From DATKJY01 sp964540105 (GTDB lineage: Bacteria > Zixibacteria > MSB-5A5 > GN15 > FEB-12): 64,000 nucleotides of DNA. The DNA is taken from the NCBI GenBank assembly GCA_964540105.1, contig CAZILL010000002.1, positions 930,001-994,000 of the forward strand, read 5' to 3'. Every line of letters starts with the position of its first letter. Positions within the stretch are counted from its first letter, which is position 1. Under the pieces are notes generated by a model. That model saw nothing but the letters and a program-made list of their open reading frames with translations. It was not told the origin of the DNA and did not search any database. Positions 51,319 to 60,588 of the stretch are shown here, one piece after another. The position numbers were made by a program, and so were the translations under genes.

Positions 51319-53613
51319 TTGGAAGTCTTGAACCTGATCGATAAGATCAAAAACTACGACGGCAAATTGCCGTCCAAAGCCAAAGAGAATCAGCCGCTCG
51401 AGGGGTACTCAGGCAAGACGCCCGCCGAGCTGAAGAAGATGTTGCGCAGCATGCTCACCGCCCGCCGCGTTGAGCGTGAAGAAAAGTTGCTGCTCCGTAA
51501 GGGGTACAATCGTTTCTTCATCGGCTGCGGCGGCAAGGAACTCATGGATGTCGCCTTTGCCGACAATCTTCGCACCAACGATCCTTTTGTCGGCTACTAT
51601 CGCAACAAGGCCTTTGACCTCCATCGCGGGTCAACCATCTGGGACAAGATGCTCGAAGCCATCGGCGATCCGCGTTCCAAGAATAAGGGTCAGCAGATTC
51701 CCGCCCATCCCGGTTATCCCGATCTTTCGATCATTCCGCAGGCCTCTCCCACGGGTTCTCACGCTATCGAGGCGGCCGGCATTGCCGATGCTATCGCCCA
51801 CCCGTCACCAGTGTCCAAGCTGTCGCATTACCCGGGCGGCGCGTTCCCTCCCGATGCTGTTACCCTCTGCTGCATCGGTGAAGGTTCCACGTCTGAAAGC
51901 GAATTCGCCCGCGCCGTGTTCTATTCGGTCTTCTACAAGACCCGCGCCATTTACGCCATCTACAATTGCGGATGGGCCATCTCGGTCTCAGTTGAAGAGC
52001 AATTCCCCGAGGGGGATCCCACCACGCCCTTCGGCGGCTTTCAGCGCTTTGGCTTGAATATTATGCAGGTCGATGGCACCGATGTAAAAGATGCACTCGC
52101 CAAGGCTGCTGAAGCGATCGACTACACGCGCTCCGGCAAGGGACCGGTCCTCATGAATATCCGCGTCACACGCGAGGGGTCGCATTCCGGTTCCGATGAT
52201 CAGTCGTTCTACATGGATCCGGTTGAGCAGGACTGGCACACCTACAATGACTGCATTTTGAAGACATGCAATACGTTCATCGAAGATGGCGTGATCACCC
52301 CCAAAGAAATTGGCGCCATTTGGGACGAATTGGACACGGAGATGACCGAGCTCTCTGCCAAGGCGGTCGCTTCCTACCAACCCAAAACCGCGGAGATGAT
52401 CAAGAACCTCGTCACGACTTATGATTTCGACAAGGCCAAGGAGACCTGGCAGCGATTCCGCGCCGCGAGCAAGGTTGATCGCTCCGCCAAGTTCAAAGAG
52501 TTCCACCAGCATGGCTACTTCACGAGTCCCGAAATACCAGAAAATGTCGGACCCATGACAATGCGCTTTGCAATCAACTACACCCTCTTCGATCTGTTCA
52601 TGCTGACCGAGGATGTCCTGATGTTCGGTGAGGATGTGGCCGATTTCTCAGGTCACATGATCGAAGAAAAGGAGAAGCAGTCCAAGCTGAAGGGGAAGGG
52701 GGGCGTTTTTCTCGCCTCGAAAAACCTCCAGCGCGAATTCGGTAATCATCGTTGCTTCAATTCACCGCTCGATGAAATCGGAATCCTCGGCCGAGCGGCA
52801 GGCCACTGTTACCAGGGACGCCGCCCCATGCCGGAAATCCAGTTTCTCGATTACATGTCTCCCGCCTACCAGGTTCTCAAAGACAAGATCTGCACAACCT
52901 ACCAGCGCTCCGGCGGCCTGTACAGAATGCCGATGGTTATTCGTACGACCTATGGTGGCTACAAGCAGGGAGCGGGCGCGTTCTGGCATTCCGAAGGTAA
53001 CCTTGGCACCTGGATGAATATCCCCGGTCTGCTCATCGCAGTTCCGTCGAATGCCCACGACGCCGCCGGCCTGCTGAAGACTGCCTGGGCCACCGACGAT
53101 CCCGTTCTCTTCTGCGAATCAGTCGCACTCTACAATCGCCGCGACTGGGAGGGGGTTCCGATGGAAACCTCACTGCCGGGTATCGACGAACTGATTCCGT
53201 TCGGCGTCGCCAAAGTCTACTTCGAAGAGAATCACGACATAGGCATCATTACCTACGGCGCGACGTTCCAGATGTGTCGCAAGGCCGCCGAAATCCTCGG
53301 CGAGAAGGGGATTCGTGTCCGCCTTGTCGACCTTCGTACCGTGCGGCCGATGGACGAGCAGGCTATTATTCAGACTGCCAAGGATTGCGGTAAGGTGCTG
53401 ATTGTCACCGAGGATCGCTTCCACGGCGGCGCCGCGGCTACGATCTCGGCCGTGATCACGAGTGGTGAAGGGCTTTTCCATCTGGAAGCGCCGGTCAGAT
53501 TGCTCACGGCCATCGACTCTCGCGTGGCCTACGGCGTCGATGGCGACAACGCCTGTCTGCCGAACGTCGAGAAAATCGTCACTGCTGTCGAAGAACTTCA
53601 CGTCAATTATTGA
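51319..53613 (+). CDS. Fused E1 alpha/beta 2-oxoacid dehydrogenase
   Basis: A 764-residue thiamine-dependent E1 decarboxylase in which the alpha and beta subunits are one chain. The alpha half has the FIGCGGKE opening, TLCCIGEGSTSESEF with the cofactor glycines, and NCGWAISVSVEEQ. The beta half starts near residue 410 with ALTEDVLMFGEDVADF and has SPLDEIGILGRAAG and RVVDLRTVRPMD-like elements. The TTG at 51319 has a perfect AAGGAGG seven bases upstream. Branched-chain or acetoin-type substrates are plausible; E2 and E3 genes are not next to it. A terminator follows. Confidence 0.88.
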   Translation: MEVLNLIDKIKNYDGKLPSKAKENQPLEGYSGKTPAELKKMLRSMLTARRVEREEKLLLRKGYNRFFIGCGGKELMDVAFADNLRTNDPFVGYYRNKAFDLHRGSTIWDKMLEAIGDPRSKNKGQQIPAHPGYPDLSIIPQASPTGSHAIEAAGIADAIAHPSPVSKLSHYPGGAFPPDAVTLCCIGEGSTSESEFARAVFYSVFYKTRAIYAIYNCGWAISVSVEEQFPEGDPTTPFGGFQRFGLNIMQVDGTDVKDALAKAAEAIDYTRSGKGPVLMNIRVTREGSHSGSDDQSFYMDPVEQDWHTYNDCILKTCNTFIEDGVITPKEIGAIWDELDTEMTELSAKAVASYQPKTAEMIKNLVTTYDFDKAKETWQRFRAASKVDRSAKFKEFHQHGYFTSPEIPENVGPMTMRFAINYTLFDLFMLTEDVLMFGEDVADFSGHMIEEKEKQSKLKGKGGVFLASKNLQREFGNHRCFNSPLDEIGILGRAAGHCYQGRRPMPEIQFLDYMSPAYQVLKDKICTTYQRSGGLYRMPMVIRTTYGGYKQGAGAFWHSEGNLGTWMNIPGLLIAVPSNAHDAAGLLKTAWATDDPVLFCESVALYNRRDWEGVPMETSLPGIDELIPFGVAKVYFEENHDIGIITYGATFQMCRKAAEILGEKGIRVRLVDLRTVRPMDEQAIIQTAKDCGKVLIVTEDRFHGGAAATISAVITSGEGLFHLEAPVRLLTAIDSRVAYGVDGDNACLPNVEKIVTAVEELHVNY

Positions 53614-53632
53614 GACGTCAATCTCTATCGAC

Positions 53633-53667
53633 AAGCCGCTGTCGGTGACGCTGACAGCGGCTTTTTC
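53633..53667 (+). terminator. Rho-independent terminator after the E1 gene
   Basis: AAGCCGCTGTC (53633-53643) pairs with GACAGCGGCTT (53653-53663) around a nine-base loop, followed by a run of T bases. Twenty bases separate it from the E1 stop. It may also serve the converging flippase gene. Confidence 0.88.
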
Positions 53668-53696
53668 TTACTCCGGCGCCCGCAGAGCCATGTCGT

Positions 53697-55220
53697 TCAG
53701 GGTCGGGACCTTGCTCGCTGGTCAAAGAAACCGAGCACACGATCTCGATCCTCCCGAGCGAGCACTAGCCACCAACCTGCCACTCCGAGAGTAACAAGAA
53801 TGGCGCCCGCGTTTGCACCCAACCGCAGCCAGTTGCTTGCTGCAGCGATTCTCTGAGTTCCCAGACCAACCAGTAGTGCGGTACTTCCACCGAGTACTAC
53901 ATTATAGGCCATTGAGCGCAGAATCCCGAGGTAGGGGAGAGCAAGCGCCCTTCCAGCGAGGTAGGGGAAGAGTGTGATGTACAGGATCGCCTGCGGGGCT
54001 GCCGACGAGATCGCCATCCCAACAGACCCATATGCTGGCACTAACCAAATTGCCAGGGCGAATTTGAGGATCACTTCGATGACCAGAGTCCATAGAATAT
54101 AGACGTGCTTACCCGTTCCAAACAGGGCTGCGTACCCGACTACCTGCGGCAGGAGAAAGATCGTGCCGGATGCCAGTATCATCATCACTTCGGCGGACAC
54201 GGCAAAGTCAGGCGCCAGCCAAAGCGCCACGAATGGTTTCGCATAGAGTATCACTCCGACTGTGACCCCCGCGCCTGCAAACGACACACACTTTACGCCC
54301 TTCGCATAGAGCTGTCGCACTCGCTCTGACTCCGCCAATCCGTGGAGATGCGACATGACCGGTGTTAGCGGCACGGCAACGGTGTTGACCAGTTGCCGAA
54401 GATACTGAATAACCTGCGCGCCGGGAGCATACAGTCCGGCAGCTACAGGCGACGCCAAGGCCCCCAGCAGAAGAGAATCCGCATTGAAGATCAATAACCA
54501 ACCCGCCGTGATCCCGAGCGCAACCCTCGAGTAACCTACCAGTTCTTTCCTCGTCTCGTGGTCGGCCAGTTTCAGACTGATCTTAACTTCAGGATGAAGT
54601 CGCTTGAGCAGTAATGCTCCGACTACCTGCCGCAAGAGCCCGGCGCCGAAGACCGCGCACGCCAGCGCGCCTATCCCCATTCCCAAAGTGAGGATGACCA
54701 CCATCGCCAGCGTGCGAACGATCTCTTCCGCAACATCAAGGGCGTTTTGAATATCGTACCGCTGAAAACCACCCAAACTCCCAGCAAACGGCGTGAACCA
54801 GAACCGAGTCGCTATAAATCCGCCGATGATCATCGCGGCCACTTGAGCTTCCTGAAGGGAACTGCTCTTTATTCCGGTCATAAATAGCGGCAGCAACTCC
54901 GACAACCCGTAGGAGCCGGAGAGCGCCAGCGCTCCGATTGCGCCGTAAAGAACTGCTGCTGTGCTCAGTAATTGGCTGATTCTCCCAAAATCGCGCCGCG
55001 ACAGGTGTAGGGAAACGAATCGTACCAACCCTTGCTGGATGCCGAGATCGAGCAAGCTCAGGTAGTTGATTGCCTGAAAGAGGATCACCCAAATCCCGTA
55101 CCGTTCCCCTCCGAGTGTGCGGGCGATATACGGCACAAACAAAAAACCAATTCCGAGTCGGATCCCTTGTGTGACCCAAAACGAGAAGATATTCCTTGTT
55201 AGTTGCAGTCCGGTAGGCAC
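53697..55220 (-). CDS. Polysaccharide flippase, MOP superfamily (Wzx-like)
   Basis: A 507-residue inner-membrane protein with about 12-14 hydrophobic spans, opening NIFSFWVTQGIRLGIGFLFVPYIARTLGGERYGIW, the pattern of Wzx/RfbX-type flippases for lipid-linked oligosaccharides (given here in segments). The GTG at 55220 has AAAGGA nine bases upstream and is chosen over a TTG at 55241. No sugar-transferase genes are adjacent, so it is an isolated flippase gene. Its start lies close to, and divergent from, a promoter for the next gene. Confidence 0.85.
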   Translation of the reverse strand: MPTGLQLTRNIFSFWVTQGIRLGIGFLFVPYIARTLGGERYGIWVILFQAINYLSLLDLGIQQGLVRFVSLHLSRRDFGRISQLLSTAAVLYGAIGALALSGSYGLSELLPLFMTGIKSSSLQEAQVAAMIIGGFIATRFWFTPFAGSLGGFQRYDIQNALDVAEEIVRTLAMVVILTLGMGIGALACAVFGAGLLRQVVGALLLKRLHPEVKISLKLADHETRKELVGYSRVALGITAGWLLIFNADSLLLGALASPVAAGLYAPGAQVIQYLRQLVNTVAVPLTPVMSHLHGLAESERVRQLYAKGVKCVSFAGAGVTVGVILYAKPFVALWLAPDFAVSAEVMMILASGTIFLLPQVVGYAALFGTGKHVYILWTLVIEVILKFALAIWLVPAYGSVGMAISSAAPQAILYITLFPYLAGRALALPYLGILRSMAYNVVLGGSTALLVGLGTQRIAAASNWLRLGANAGAILVTLGVAGWWLVLAREDRDRVLGFFDQRARSRP

Positions 55221-55254
55221 GATGCAGAATCCTTTTGCCAAATCCCTTAGCGAG

Positions 55255-55269
55255 TATAATCTTTCTGGT
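55255..55269 (+). promoter_or_regulatory. Near-leaderless promoter for the TonB-C-like gene
   Basis: A perfect -10 box TATAAT (55255-55260) lies nine bases from the ATG at 55270, and no Shine-Dalgarno sequence intervenes. The expected start site (about 55267) would give an almost leaderless mRNA. The -35 (CTTTTG at 55232) is weak. Confidence 0.4.
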
Positions 55270-56460
55270 ATGCCCTTGCAATCGCCGATTCTGATCTCAT
55301 TGTCGCGCAGTCAACTTGCGCTTTTCCGGAAGTCGTGCGCCTCGGCAGCTTCTGCCATCCTGTTACTTGGCCTCGTAGCGCCGACTGCACCCTCCGCCGC
55401 GGACAGTACCCTTGGCGTCGGTCGTAGAACCTACTTAAATCTTTCACTCCCGCAGCCAATCAGCGTTTCCCCAGATACGTTCGGAATCAGCCTTCCGGCG
55501 ACGAAGATCGAGCGAATTGTCACATTTGACCTGCGGATCGATGGCCTCGGCTCCCTCGGAGCTATCACTCCCCGGGTTTCCGCCGACTCTCCGCTCGTGG
55601 CGTGGTGTGAACCGTTCTTGAGATCGTTCTCGTTTTCGGCAGGCAGACGCGACACTATCCCTGCTTCCTTGAATCTCCCCGTCGATCTCTGGATAACGCC
55701 GCAAACCACGAGACCACTAATCCTGTTTCCGGTCGATTCGTTTTCCAATGTCCCCTCGCTCCAACGCTATGTTCGGGCACTTGAGACAAACGGCTGTACA
55801 GTTCCGTCGATTCAGCGCTTCCCACCGATCTTCTGCGTCCTCAAATTACCCGACACAGCAACCTCCTATCGCTATACCCTCCTCCGGCTCAAACTCGACC
55901 AGAACGGGCGGGTCAAGAAATCTTCTATCGTCGGCACGAACTGTTCAGACTTCGCCGATCTCATCCTCTCCGCTGTGAACTGGGCAACGTTCAAGCCAGC
56001 CAGAATCCAGAAGAAAAACGTCTCGTCGTCATGCTTCCTGCTCGTCGTGATGTCTCCGACGATCAGGTATCCTACGAAGTATTGGACTCCGAAGGCCGCA
56101 GCCAAGCTTCCCGCTCTCGAGAAATACATGGTCAGAGTTCTGGCGGACAGCGCTGAGTTGATGTCCGAGCCGCTCCCGCGCCACGCTCAACAGGGGGAAG
56201 AGGATTTCCCGGAACTCCGCTATGGCGTTCGCGACTCGCTGTCGCTTCATGTGTCCATTGACACCGCCGGCTACCCAAGAATCATCCGCAGCTCGCCCGA
56301 TCCGCTTGAACGAAGTCGGATTGAGAAAATCGTCTCTCGTCGCTTGCGGTTCTACCCGGCACTTGATTTCCAGGGACGCCCCGTTCCATTTCAGGGTCTC
56401 ATCAAACTCGTAGCCCTCGATTTGAAGAAAGTACGAATCAGCTACTCCTGGCTTCCATAA
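55270..56460 (+). CDS. Exported protein with TonB-C-like domains
   Basis: The 396-residue product has a long signal peptide (ends TAPSAADS). Two segments resemble TonB C-terminal folds: YTLLRLKLDQNGRVKKSSIVG and SLSLHVSIDTAGYPRIIRSS, each followed by a helix and strand, where TonB proteins have a K-D-G-N turn. It lacks an N-terminal membrane anchor and a proline-rich linker. The role is unknown; binding of receptors or other envelope proteins is inferred. The frame is open to 55117 inside the opposite flippase gene, but the ATG at 55270 is favoured. Confidence 0.55.
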   Translation: MPLQSPILISLSRSQLALFRKSCASAASAILLLGLVAPTAPSAADSTLGVGRRTYLNLSLPQPISVSPDTFGISLPATKIERIVTFDLRIDGLGSLGAITPRVSADSPLVAWCEPFLRSFSFSAGRRDTIPASLNLPVDLWITPQTTRPLILFPVDSFSNVPSLQRYVRALETNGCTVPSIQRFPPIFCVLKLPDTATSYRYTLLRLKLDQNGRVKKSSIVGTNCSDFADLILSAVNWATFKPARIQKKNVSSSCFLLVVMSPTIRYPTKYWTPKAAAKLPALEKYMVRVLADSAELMSEPLPRHAQQGEEDFPELRYGVRDSLSLHVSIDTAGYPRIIRSSPDPLERSRIEKIVSRRLRFYPALDFQGRPVPFQGLIKLVALDLKKVRISYSWLP

Positions 56461-56640
56461 CCTACGCTCAACCTCGCTGAGTATCCCGTTATCTCACACG
56501 CTCTTAACTTTTCTAGTGACTCTCCACCGTCGCAGTAGCTGCGCTCAAGGCATGTCCGCCACTCAACTCTCATCTTAGCAATGTCTCAACGTTAGCTCTG
56601 TCAACGATTTAGGGGGCTCGTACCAAACCGCCGAGTCTGC

Positions 56641-56655
56641 TGGCACGGTTCTTGT
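56641..56655 (+). promoter_or_regulatory. Sigma-54 type -24/-12 promoter candidate
   Basis: TGGCACGGTTCTTGT matches the sigma-54 consensus TGGCACGNNNNTTGCW with one change, GC to GT at -12. It lies about 80 bases before the start of the small membrane protein that precedes the TPR-ExbBD-TonB run. The 276-base gap holds no other gene that I recognise. Confidence 0.45.
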
Positions 56656-56736
56656 CCCTTAAAGCCAGATGGCTCTTTATTCGATTGCCGGTGAAGGAAA
56701 TACGAGATCGCGGGTATAACAGAAAGGAAGGAGTTA

Positions 56737-57021
56737 ATGGCGAAAGCGATTTGGTGGCTCGATATGGTATCAGCAATTTCGCAACTGACAACAGGACTTT
56801 ATCTGTCGGCTCTCTTCTCGGATATCATTTCGCCGGTTGTACTGTGGTGCCTTGACGCCACCGTGATTGTTGCCGTTGTACTCCAAGTTAGAGTTCTGGC
56901 CGCAGCCGTATCATTCAACGTTCTCGTTGGTCAGCCAATTCTTAACATCACAAATTTGCGCTTGACTTTGACTACTCTCTCCCTATTTTGCTGGTCTTTG
57001 TTAGGAGTGAAATTGGCATGA
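56737..57021 (+). CDS. Small membrane protein, unrecognised
   Basis: A 94-residue protein with three hydrophobic stretches and an AAGGAAGGAG Shine-Dalgarno sequence at good spacing, so it is probably real. No family is recognised. Its stop overlaps the TPR gene by ATGA, so the two are translated together. It may assemble with the TonB motor encoded downstream, but that is inference. Confidence 0.6.
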   Translation: MAKAIWWLDMVSAISQLTTGLYLSALFSDIISPVVLWCLDATVIVAVVLQVRVLAAAVSFNVLVGQPILNITNLRLTLTTLSLFCWSLLGVKLA

Positions 57022-58940
57022 CTGTTCGCGATAGATCATTTCTCGACACGACGCGTTTCGCGATCCTGTTCTTTCTGTTGATCGCGCTGGCCACAGCAGT
57101 CCTTTCCCAGGATGTCAAACCGCCTATTCGCTCGGCGCTCGACGCTGCCGACACCGTCCAGGCCATTGATCTGCTCAACAAAGATATCCAGGTCGACCCT
57201 GCGTTCTCAGTCAATTACTACACCTTAGGCCGAATCTACTTCGAGCGCGGCCAGTATGAGAAAGCGCGCGATCAATTCCTCGTTGCGCTCGATAAGAGGA
57301 AGAAGGATAGTGAATCGCAATACTACCTGGGCTTGTCCTATTTGCATCTTAATGACCTGCCCAACGCCGAAGCTCAGATGGACGAAGGGCGCAAGAAGTT
57401 CAAAGACGCGCGCGATAGGTTCGAAGACGGCTACGGTCTGGTCATGATGGCGAAAAAGGATTATAAAGCCGCTGACCGGGCCTTTCGTCAGGCGCTCATC
57501 GGTGACTCCGCCAACCCCGGTTATCTCGTTCATCTTGGCGACGCTAATTTCTTCCAGAATGTTCCGTCGCTTGCCGTTGGCTACTACGAGAAAGCCTTGA
57601 AGTCCGACACTGCTTCCACCGAAGTCTACTTCCATTGGGCGGAAGCCTGTCTCGAAATGAAGGACTACACCTGCGCGATCGAAAAGCTGCGCATTGTCCT
57701 GACCAAGGATAGCACGCACGCGCCAGCGTGGATGCGGGCCGGATCGATTTATTTCAAGGCTGGCCTCTCGACCACTGCCCGCGACGAGCGCGCAAATCGT
57801 TTCAAGGAAGCGATCGGGTCCTACAAGAGGTACCTCGAGCTCTCTCACGCCAAGCCCGATTCGACCACTGTCCGAGCCTACTTCGAAATGGCCATGTCCT
57901 ATGCCAACCTGTTCGGCTTTGAAGAGGCTATCCCATACTATGAGCAGGTGCTCGCCATCCCCTATGAACCGAGGGATATCTACTTCAACTATGGCAAAGC
58001 TCTCTTCTGGGGGACAAAGGATTATGATCGGTCGGCCGAGATGTTCTTGAAACACCTCGATTGGGTCGGTCGCCAGAACAAGGATTATGTCCCCTCGGTA
58101 TCGCTCGCGGAGGTCTATCAGCTTCTCGGAGATTCCTATTATTATCGGAAGCCGTCGGACTTCACCAGCGCCGTCACATATTACAAGAAGTCTCTTGAAC
58201 TCGACCCGAACCAGAAGAAACTTCTCCAGAATGCCGCCGTCGCCTACCACAGCCTGAAAAGCTACGGACAGGCTATCGAGTACTACGAAAAGAGGATCGC
58301 TCTTGGCATTGACTCTTCCTCTTCTCCGATCTACAAGAACGCCGGTTTCTGTGCGCTCAATCTTGCTGGAAACACGACCGCCGACGAGGGGATGTCACTC
58401 GACGACCCGATCATCTCACCCGACACCACCACGCCCGCCGTTTCGGTCGATTCGACAAGGAATTACTTCAAGGTTGCTGTAGAGTACTTCGAGAATTACT
58501 TGAAGTATTTCCAAACCGACACCAAGGTCCTGACTCTGGCCGGGAACACCTATCTCTTTCAATTGAAAGATTGTCAGGGGGGGCTCAAGTACTTTGAGAA
58601 GCTGCTCACGCTCGATCCCAGGAGTTGTGAGGCAAAGCGGGCTATTGGCTTCGCCTATTTCGGCGGTCTCTGCGCTAAGAATTACAGCAAAGCTCTCACT
58701 CACCTCCTCGATGCCTACGATTGTATCGTGAAGGCGAAGGGCGCCTGCGCCGATGTCGATCTGGTGCTTTGGGTCGCCCAAGCCTATCATCTCCGTGCCG
58801 TCGAACGGGCCGGAGACAAGGCCGGCGCCAACGCTGACTTCAAGGCTGCCTATGAGTGGTATGGCAGGGTGCTTAAGTGTGACGCCAATAATAAGGATGC
58901 GAAGAAGGGGCAAAGCGATACCCGCTTCGAATTCAATTGA
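57018..58940 (+). CDS. Exported TPR-repeat protein
   Basis: A 640-residue protein with a signal peptide (FAILFFLLIALATAVLSQ) and many tetratricopeptide repeats, for example YYTLGRIYFERGQYEKARDQF, YYLGLSYLHLNDLPNAEAQM, VYFHWAEACLEMKDYTCAIEKL and YNKGxALFWGTKDYDRSA-like units. TPR arrays form protein-binding scaffolds. The ATG at 57018 overlaps the small membrane protein; an earlier TTG at 56988 is less likely. It precedes a membrane protein and ExbB/ExbD/TonB, a typical layout for FCB-type TonB operons. Confidence 0.85.
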   Translation: MTVRDRSFLDTTRFAILFFLLIALATAVLSQDVKPPIRSALDAADTVQAIDLLNKDIQVDPAFSVNYYTLGRIYFERGQYEKARDQFLVALDKRKKDSESQYYLGLSYLHLNDLPNAEAQMDEGRKKFKDARDRFEDGYGLVMMAKKDYKAADRAFRQALIGDSANPGYLVHLGDANFFQNVPSLAVGYYEKALKSDTASTEVYFHWAEACLEMKDYTCAIEKLRIVLTKDSTHAPAWMRAGSIYFKAGLSTTARDERANRFKEAIGSYKRYLELSHAKPDSTTVRAYFEMAMSYANLFGFEEAIPYYEQVLAIPYEPRDIYFNYGKALFWGTKDYDRSAEMFLKHLDWVGRQNKDYVPSVSLAEVYQLLGDSYYYRKPSDFTSAVTYYKKSLELDPNQKKLLQNAAVAYHSLKSYGQAIEYYEKRIALGIDSSSSPIYKNAGFCALNLAGNTTADEGMSLDDPIISPDTTTPAVSVDSTRNYFKVAVEYFENYLKYFQTDTKVLTLAGNTYLFQLKDCQGGLKYFEKLLTLDPRSCEAKRAIGFAYFGGLCAKNYSKALTHLLDAYDCIVKAKGACADVDLVLWVAQAYHLRAVERAGDKAGANADFKAAYEWYGRVLKCDANNKDAKKGQSDTRFEFN

Positions 58941-58967
58941 TGAATGACGTATTACCGTTAAGGGGTC

Positions 58968-59795
58968 ATGATGGCTGACCAGAATGCAAAACCTTCCGCC
59001 CGACGAATTTCTCCGGACGAGCGATTCCATTATATCGGTTTCGACGTCTTCCCGGGTAAACCACCCGACCTGTTCAAGAGTGACGCCGAAAAGCAGAACT
59101 TCGTCAAGGCCGTCGTTGACAAGCGTTCACGGCGGGATTTCATCCGCGATCACTGCTCGCTTCTCATTGAGCGGGTATCCTCTCTGGAACGACTTGTTCT
59201 GATCATCACTTCCGTGTTGATTCTTCTTTCCCTCTTTCTCCCCTGGTATTCCGCTTACAACGAAATAGTGGAGAAACCGGCCACCACCTCAGTCAGCGGG
59301 CAAACCCCGCAAAATGCGGCAGAGGAAGGGGTCGAGGTTATTTCTGCTCTGCGTTCCCAGCAGAAAGTCCGCAAAGAGACCAGCACCATGTGGGGGATCG
59401 GCGCCCTGATCGCCTTCGGTGATACAGTAGGAAACATGCTCTCCTCAGGCTTCATCCTGATCCTCACCGCCCTCCTTATGCTCGGCTACACCCTCGCCTG
59501 CGCCATCCTGCCCGTGCGGACACTCAAAGCTCTCTTTACCCTCAAGGGAACCCCGGACGATGTGGCGCTGAAACTCAAGCAGCTTCTGCGATTCAACTGG
59601 ATTCCTGTCATCCTGTTGACCGCCGCGTTCGTTTTCTCGTTTTTCGGAGCCGAGTATGGCTTCTCCGCGCAAAGCACCTTCACGAGCCTTGGCACCAGTT
59701 ATGGCCCGGGCGTGTTTCTTGGAACCCTCTCGTGGGGTTTGCTGGTGTCTCTGTGCGGATTCATCATACAAGCAGTCAAGGCAATAGAAATTTAA
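58968..59795 (+). CDS. Membrane protein linked to the TonB operon
   Basis: A 275-residue protein with a charged N-terminal 85 residues and about four membrane spans (LVLIITSVLILLSLFLPWY, NMLSSGFILILTALLMLGY, a later IPVILLTAAFVFSFF, and GVFLGTLSWGLLVSLCGFII). No family is recognised. It lies between the TPR gene and exbB in the same direction with short gaps, so co-transcription is likely. It may be an extra part of the motor. Confidence 0.6.
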   Translation: MMADQNAKPSARRISPDERFHYIGFDVFPGKPPDLFKSDAEKQNFVKAVVDKRSRRDFIRDHCSLLIERVSSLERLVLIITSVLILLSLFLPWYSAYNEIVEKPATTSVSGQTPQNAAEEGVEVISALRSQQKVRKETSTMWGIGALIAFGDTVGNMLSSGFILILTALLMLGYTLACAILPVRTLKALFTLKGTPDDVALKLKQLLRFNWIPVILLTAAFVFSFFGAEYGFSAQSTFTSLGTSYGPGVFLGTLSWGLLVSLCGFIIQAVKAIEI

Positions 59796-59826
59796 CGTTA
59801 TATGCTAATCTGGAGGGTTTGTACTC

Positions 59827-60585
59827 GTGGTTAAACAAACGCTTTTTGTCACGCTCAACGCCGTCGCCGCCTTCGTCATCGGTTTCGGCCTCTTCTATGG
59901 CGTCTTCCGCACCTCAGACAATGCCATCGTTCACTCGCTCTATAAGGGCGGCCCGTTGGTGGCGATTCTTATAGGTATCTTCTGCATGCTGTTAGTCTTC
60001 ATCATAGAACGCTATCGTTCGCTTTACGCTGTCGCCAAGGGGAAGAGCTCGGTTCAAGTCTTCTTCAAGAAACTTGTGACCATGCTCCAAAGCGACGATT
60101 TCGACGGCGCCTTGGCGGCCTGCGACAAACAGCGCGGCACAACCGCCAACGTGCTTCGTGCCGGTATCGAGCGCTATCGCGAATCCAGAGGCGACAAATC
60201 ACTCAACGCTGAAAAACGTATCCAGCTCACGCAGTCGGCTATTGAAGAGGCAAACGCCCTCGAAGGGCCGCTCCTCGAGCGCAATCTTATCGCCCTTTCG
60301 ACGATCGCGTCGATCGCGACTATGATCGGACTTCTGGGAACCACGATCGGAATGATCCGCGCCTTCGCTGCGACGGGTAACGTTGAGGGAGGCGTTATCG
60401 ATGCCAACAGTCTCGCCGTTGGTATCTCGGAAGCGCTCGTGAACACGGCCGGCGGTCTGATCTCCGGTATTATTGGAATCTTTTACTACAACTTTTTTGT
60501 TAATAAGGTAGACTCCTTCAACTACACGACCGACGAGGCCACTTTCGAGGTCATGCAGATCCTGAAGTCGAAAGAAGGTATGTAG
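59827..60585 (+). CDS. exbB: ExbB/TolQ/MotA-family proton channel protein
   Basis: ExbB forms the pentameric channel that uses the proton gradient to drive TonB. The 252-residue product has a first span near residue 10, a second at LVAILIGIFCMLLVFIIERY, and the paired C-terminal spans in STIASIATMIGLLGTTIGMI and GISEALVNTAGGLISGIIG, the core ExbB pattern. GTG 59827 has GGAGGG about ten bases upstream. It is followed within four bases by the first ExbD gene. Subunit use with two ExbD genes suggests a mixed complex. Confidence 0.9.
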   Translation: MVKQTLFVTLNAVAAFVIGFGLFYGVFRTSDNAIVHSLYKGGPLVAILIGIFCMLLVFIIERYRSLYAVAKGKSSVQVFFKKLVTMLQSDDFDGALAACDKQRGTTANVLRAGIERYRESRGDKSLNAEKRIQLTQSAIEEANALEGPLLERNLIALSTIASIATMIGLLGTTIGMIRAFAATGNVEGGVIDANSLAVGISEALVNTAGGLISGIIGIFYYNFFVNKVDSFNYTTDEATFEVMQILKSKEGM

Positions 60586-60588
60586 ACC

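Noticed and set aside
57225..58250. 341-residue minus-strand frame under the TPR gene
   Set aside because: Antisense shadow; the plus-strand TPR pattern is continuous.
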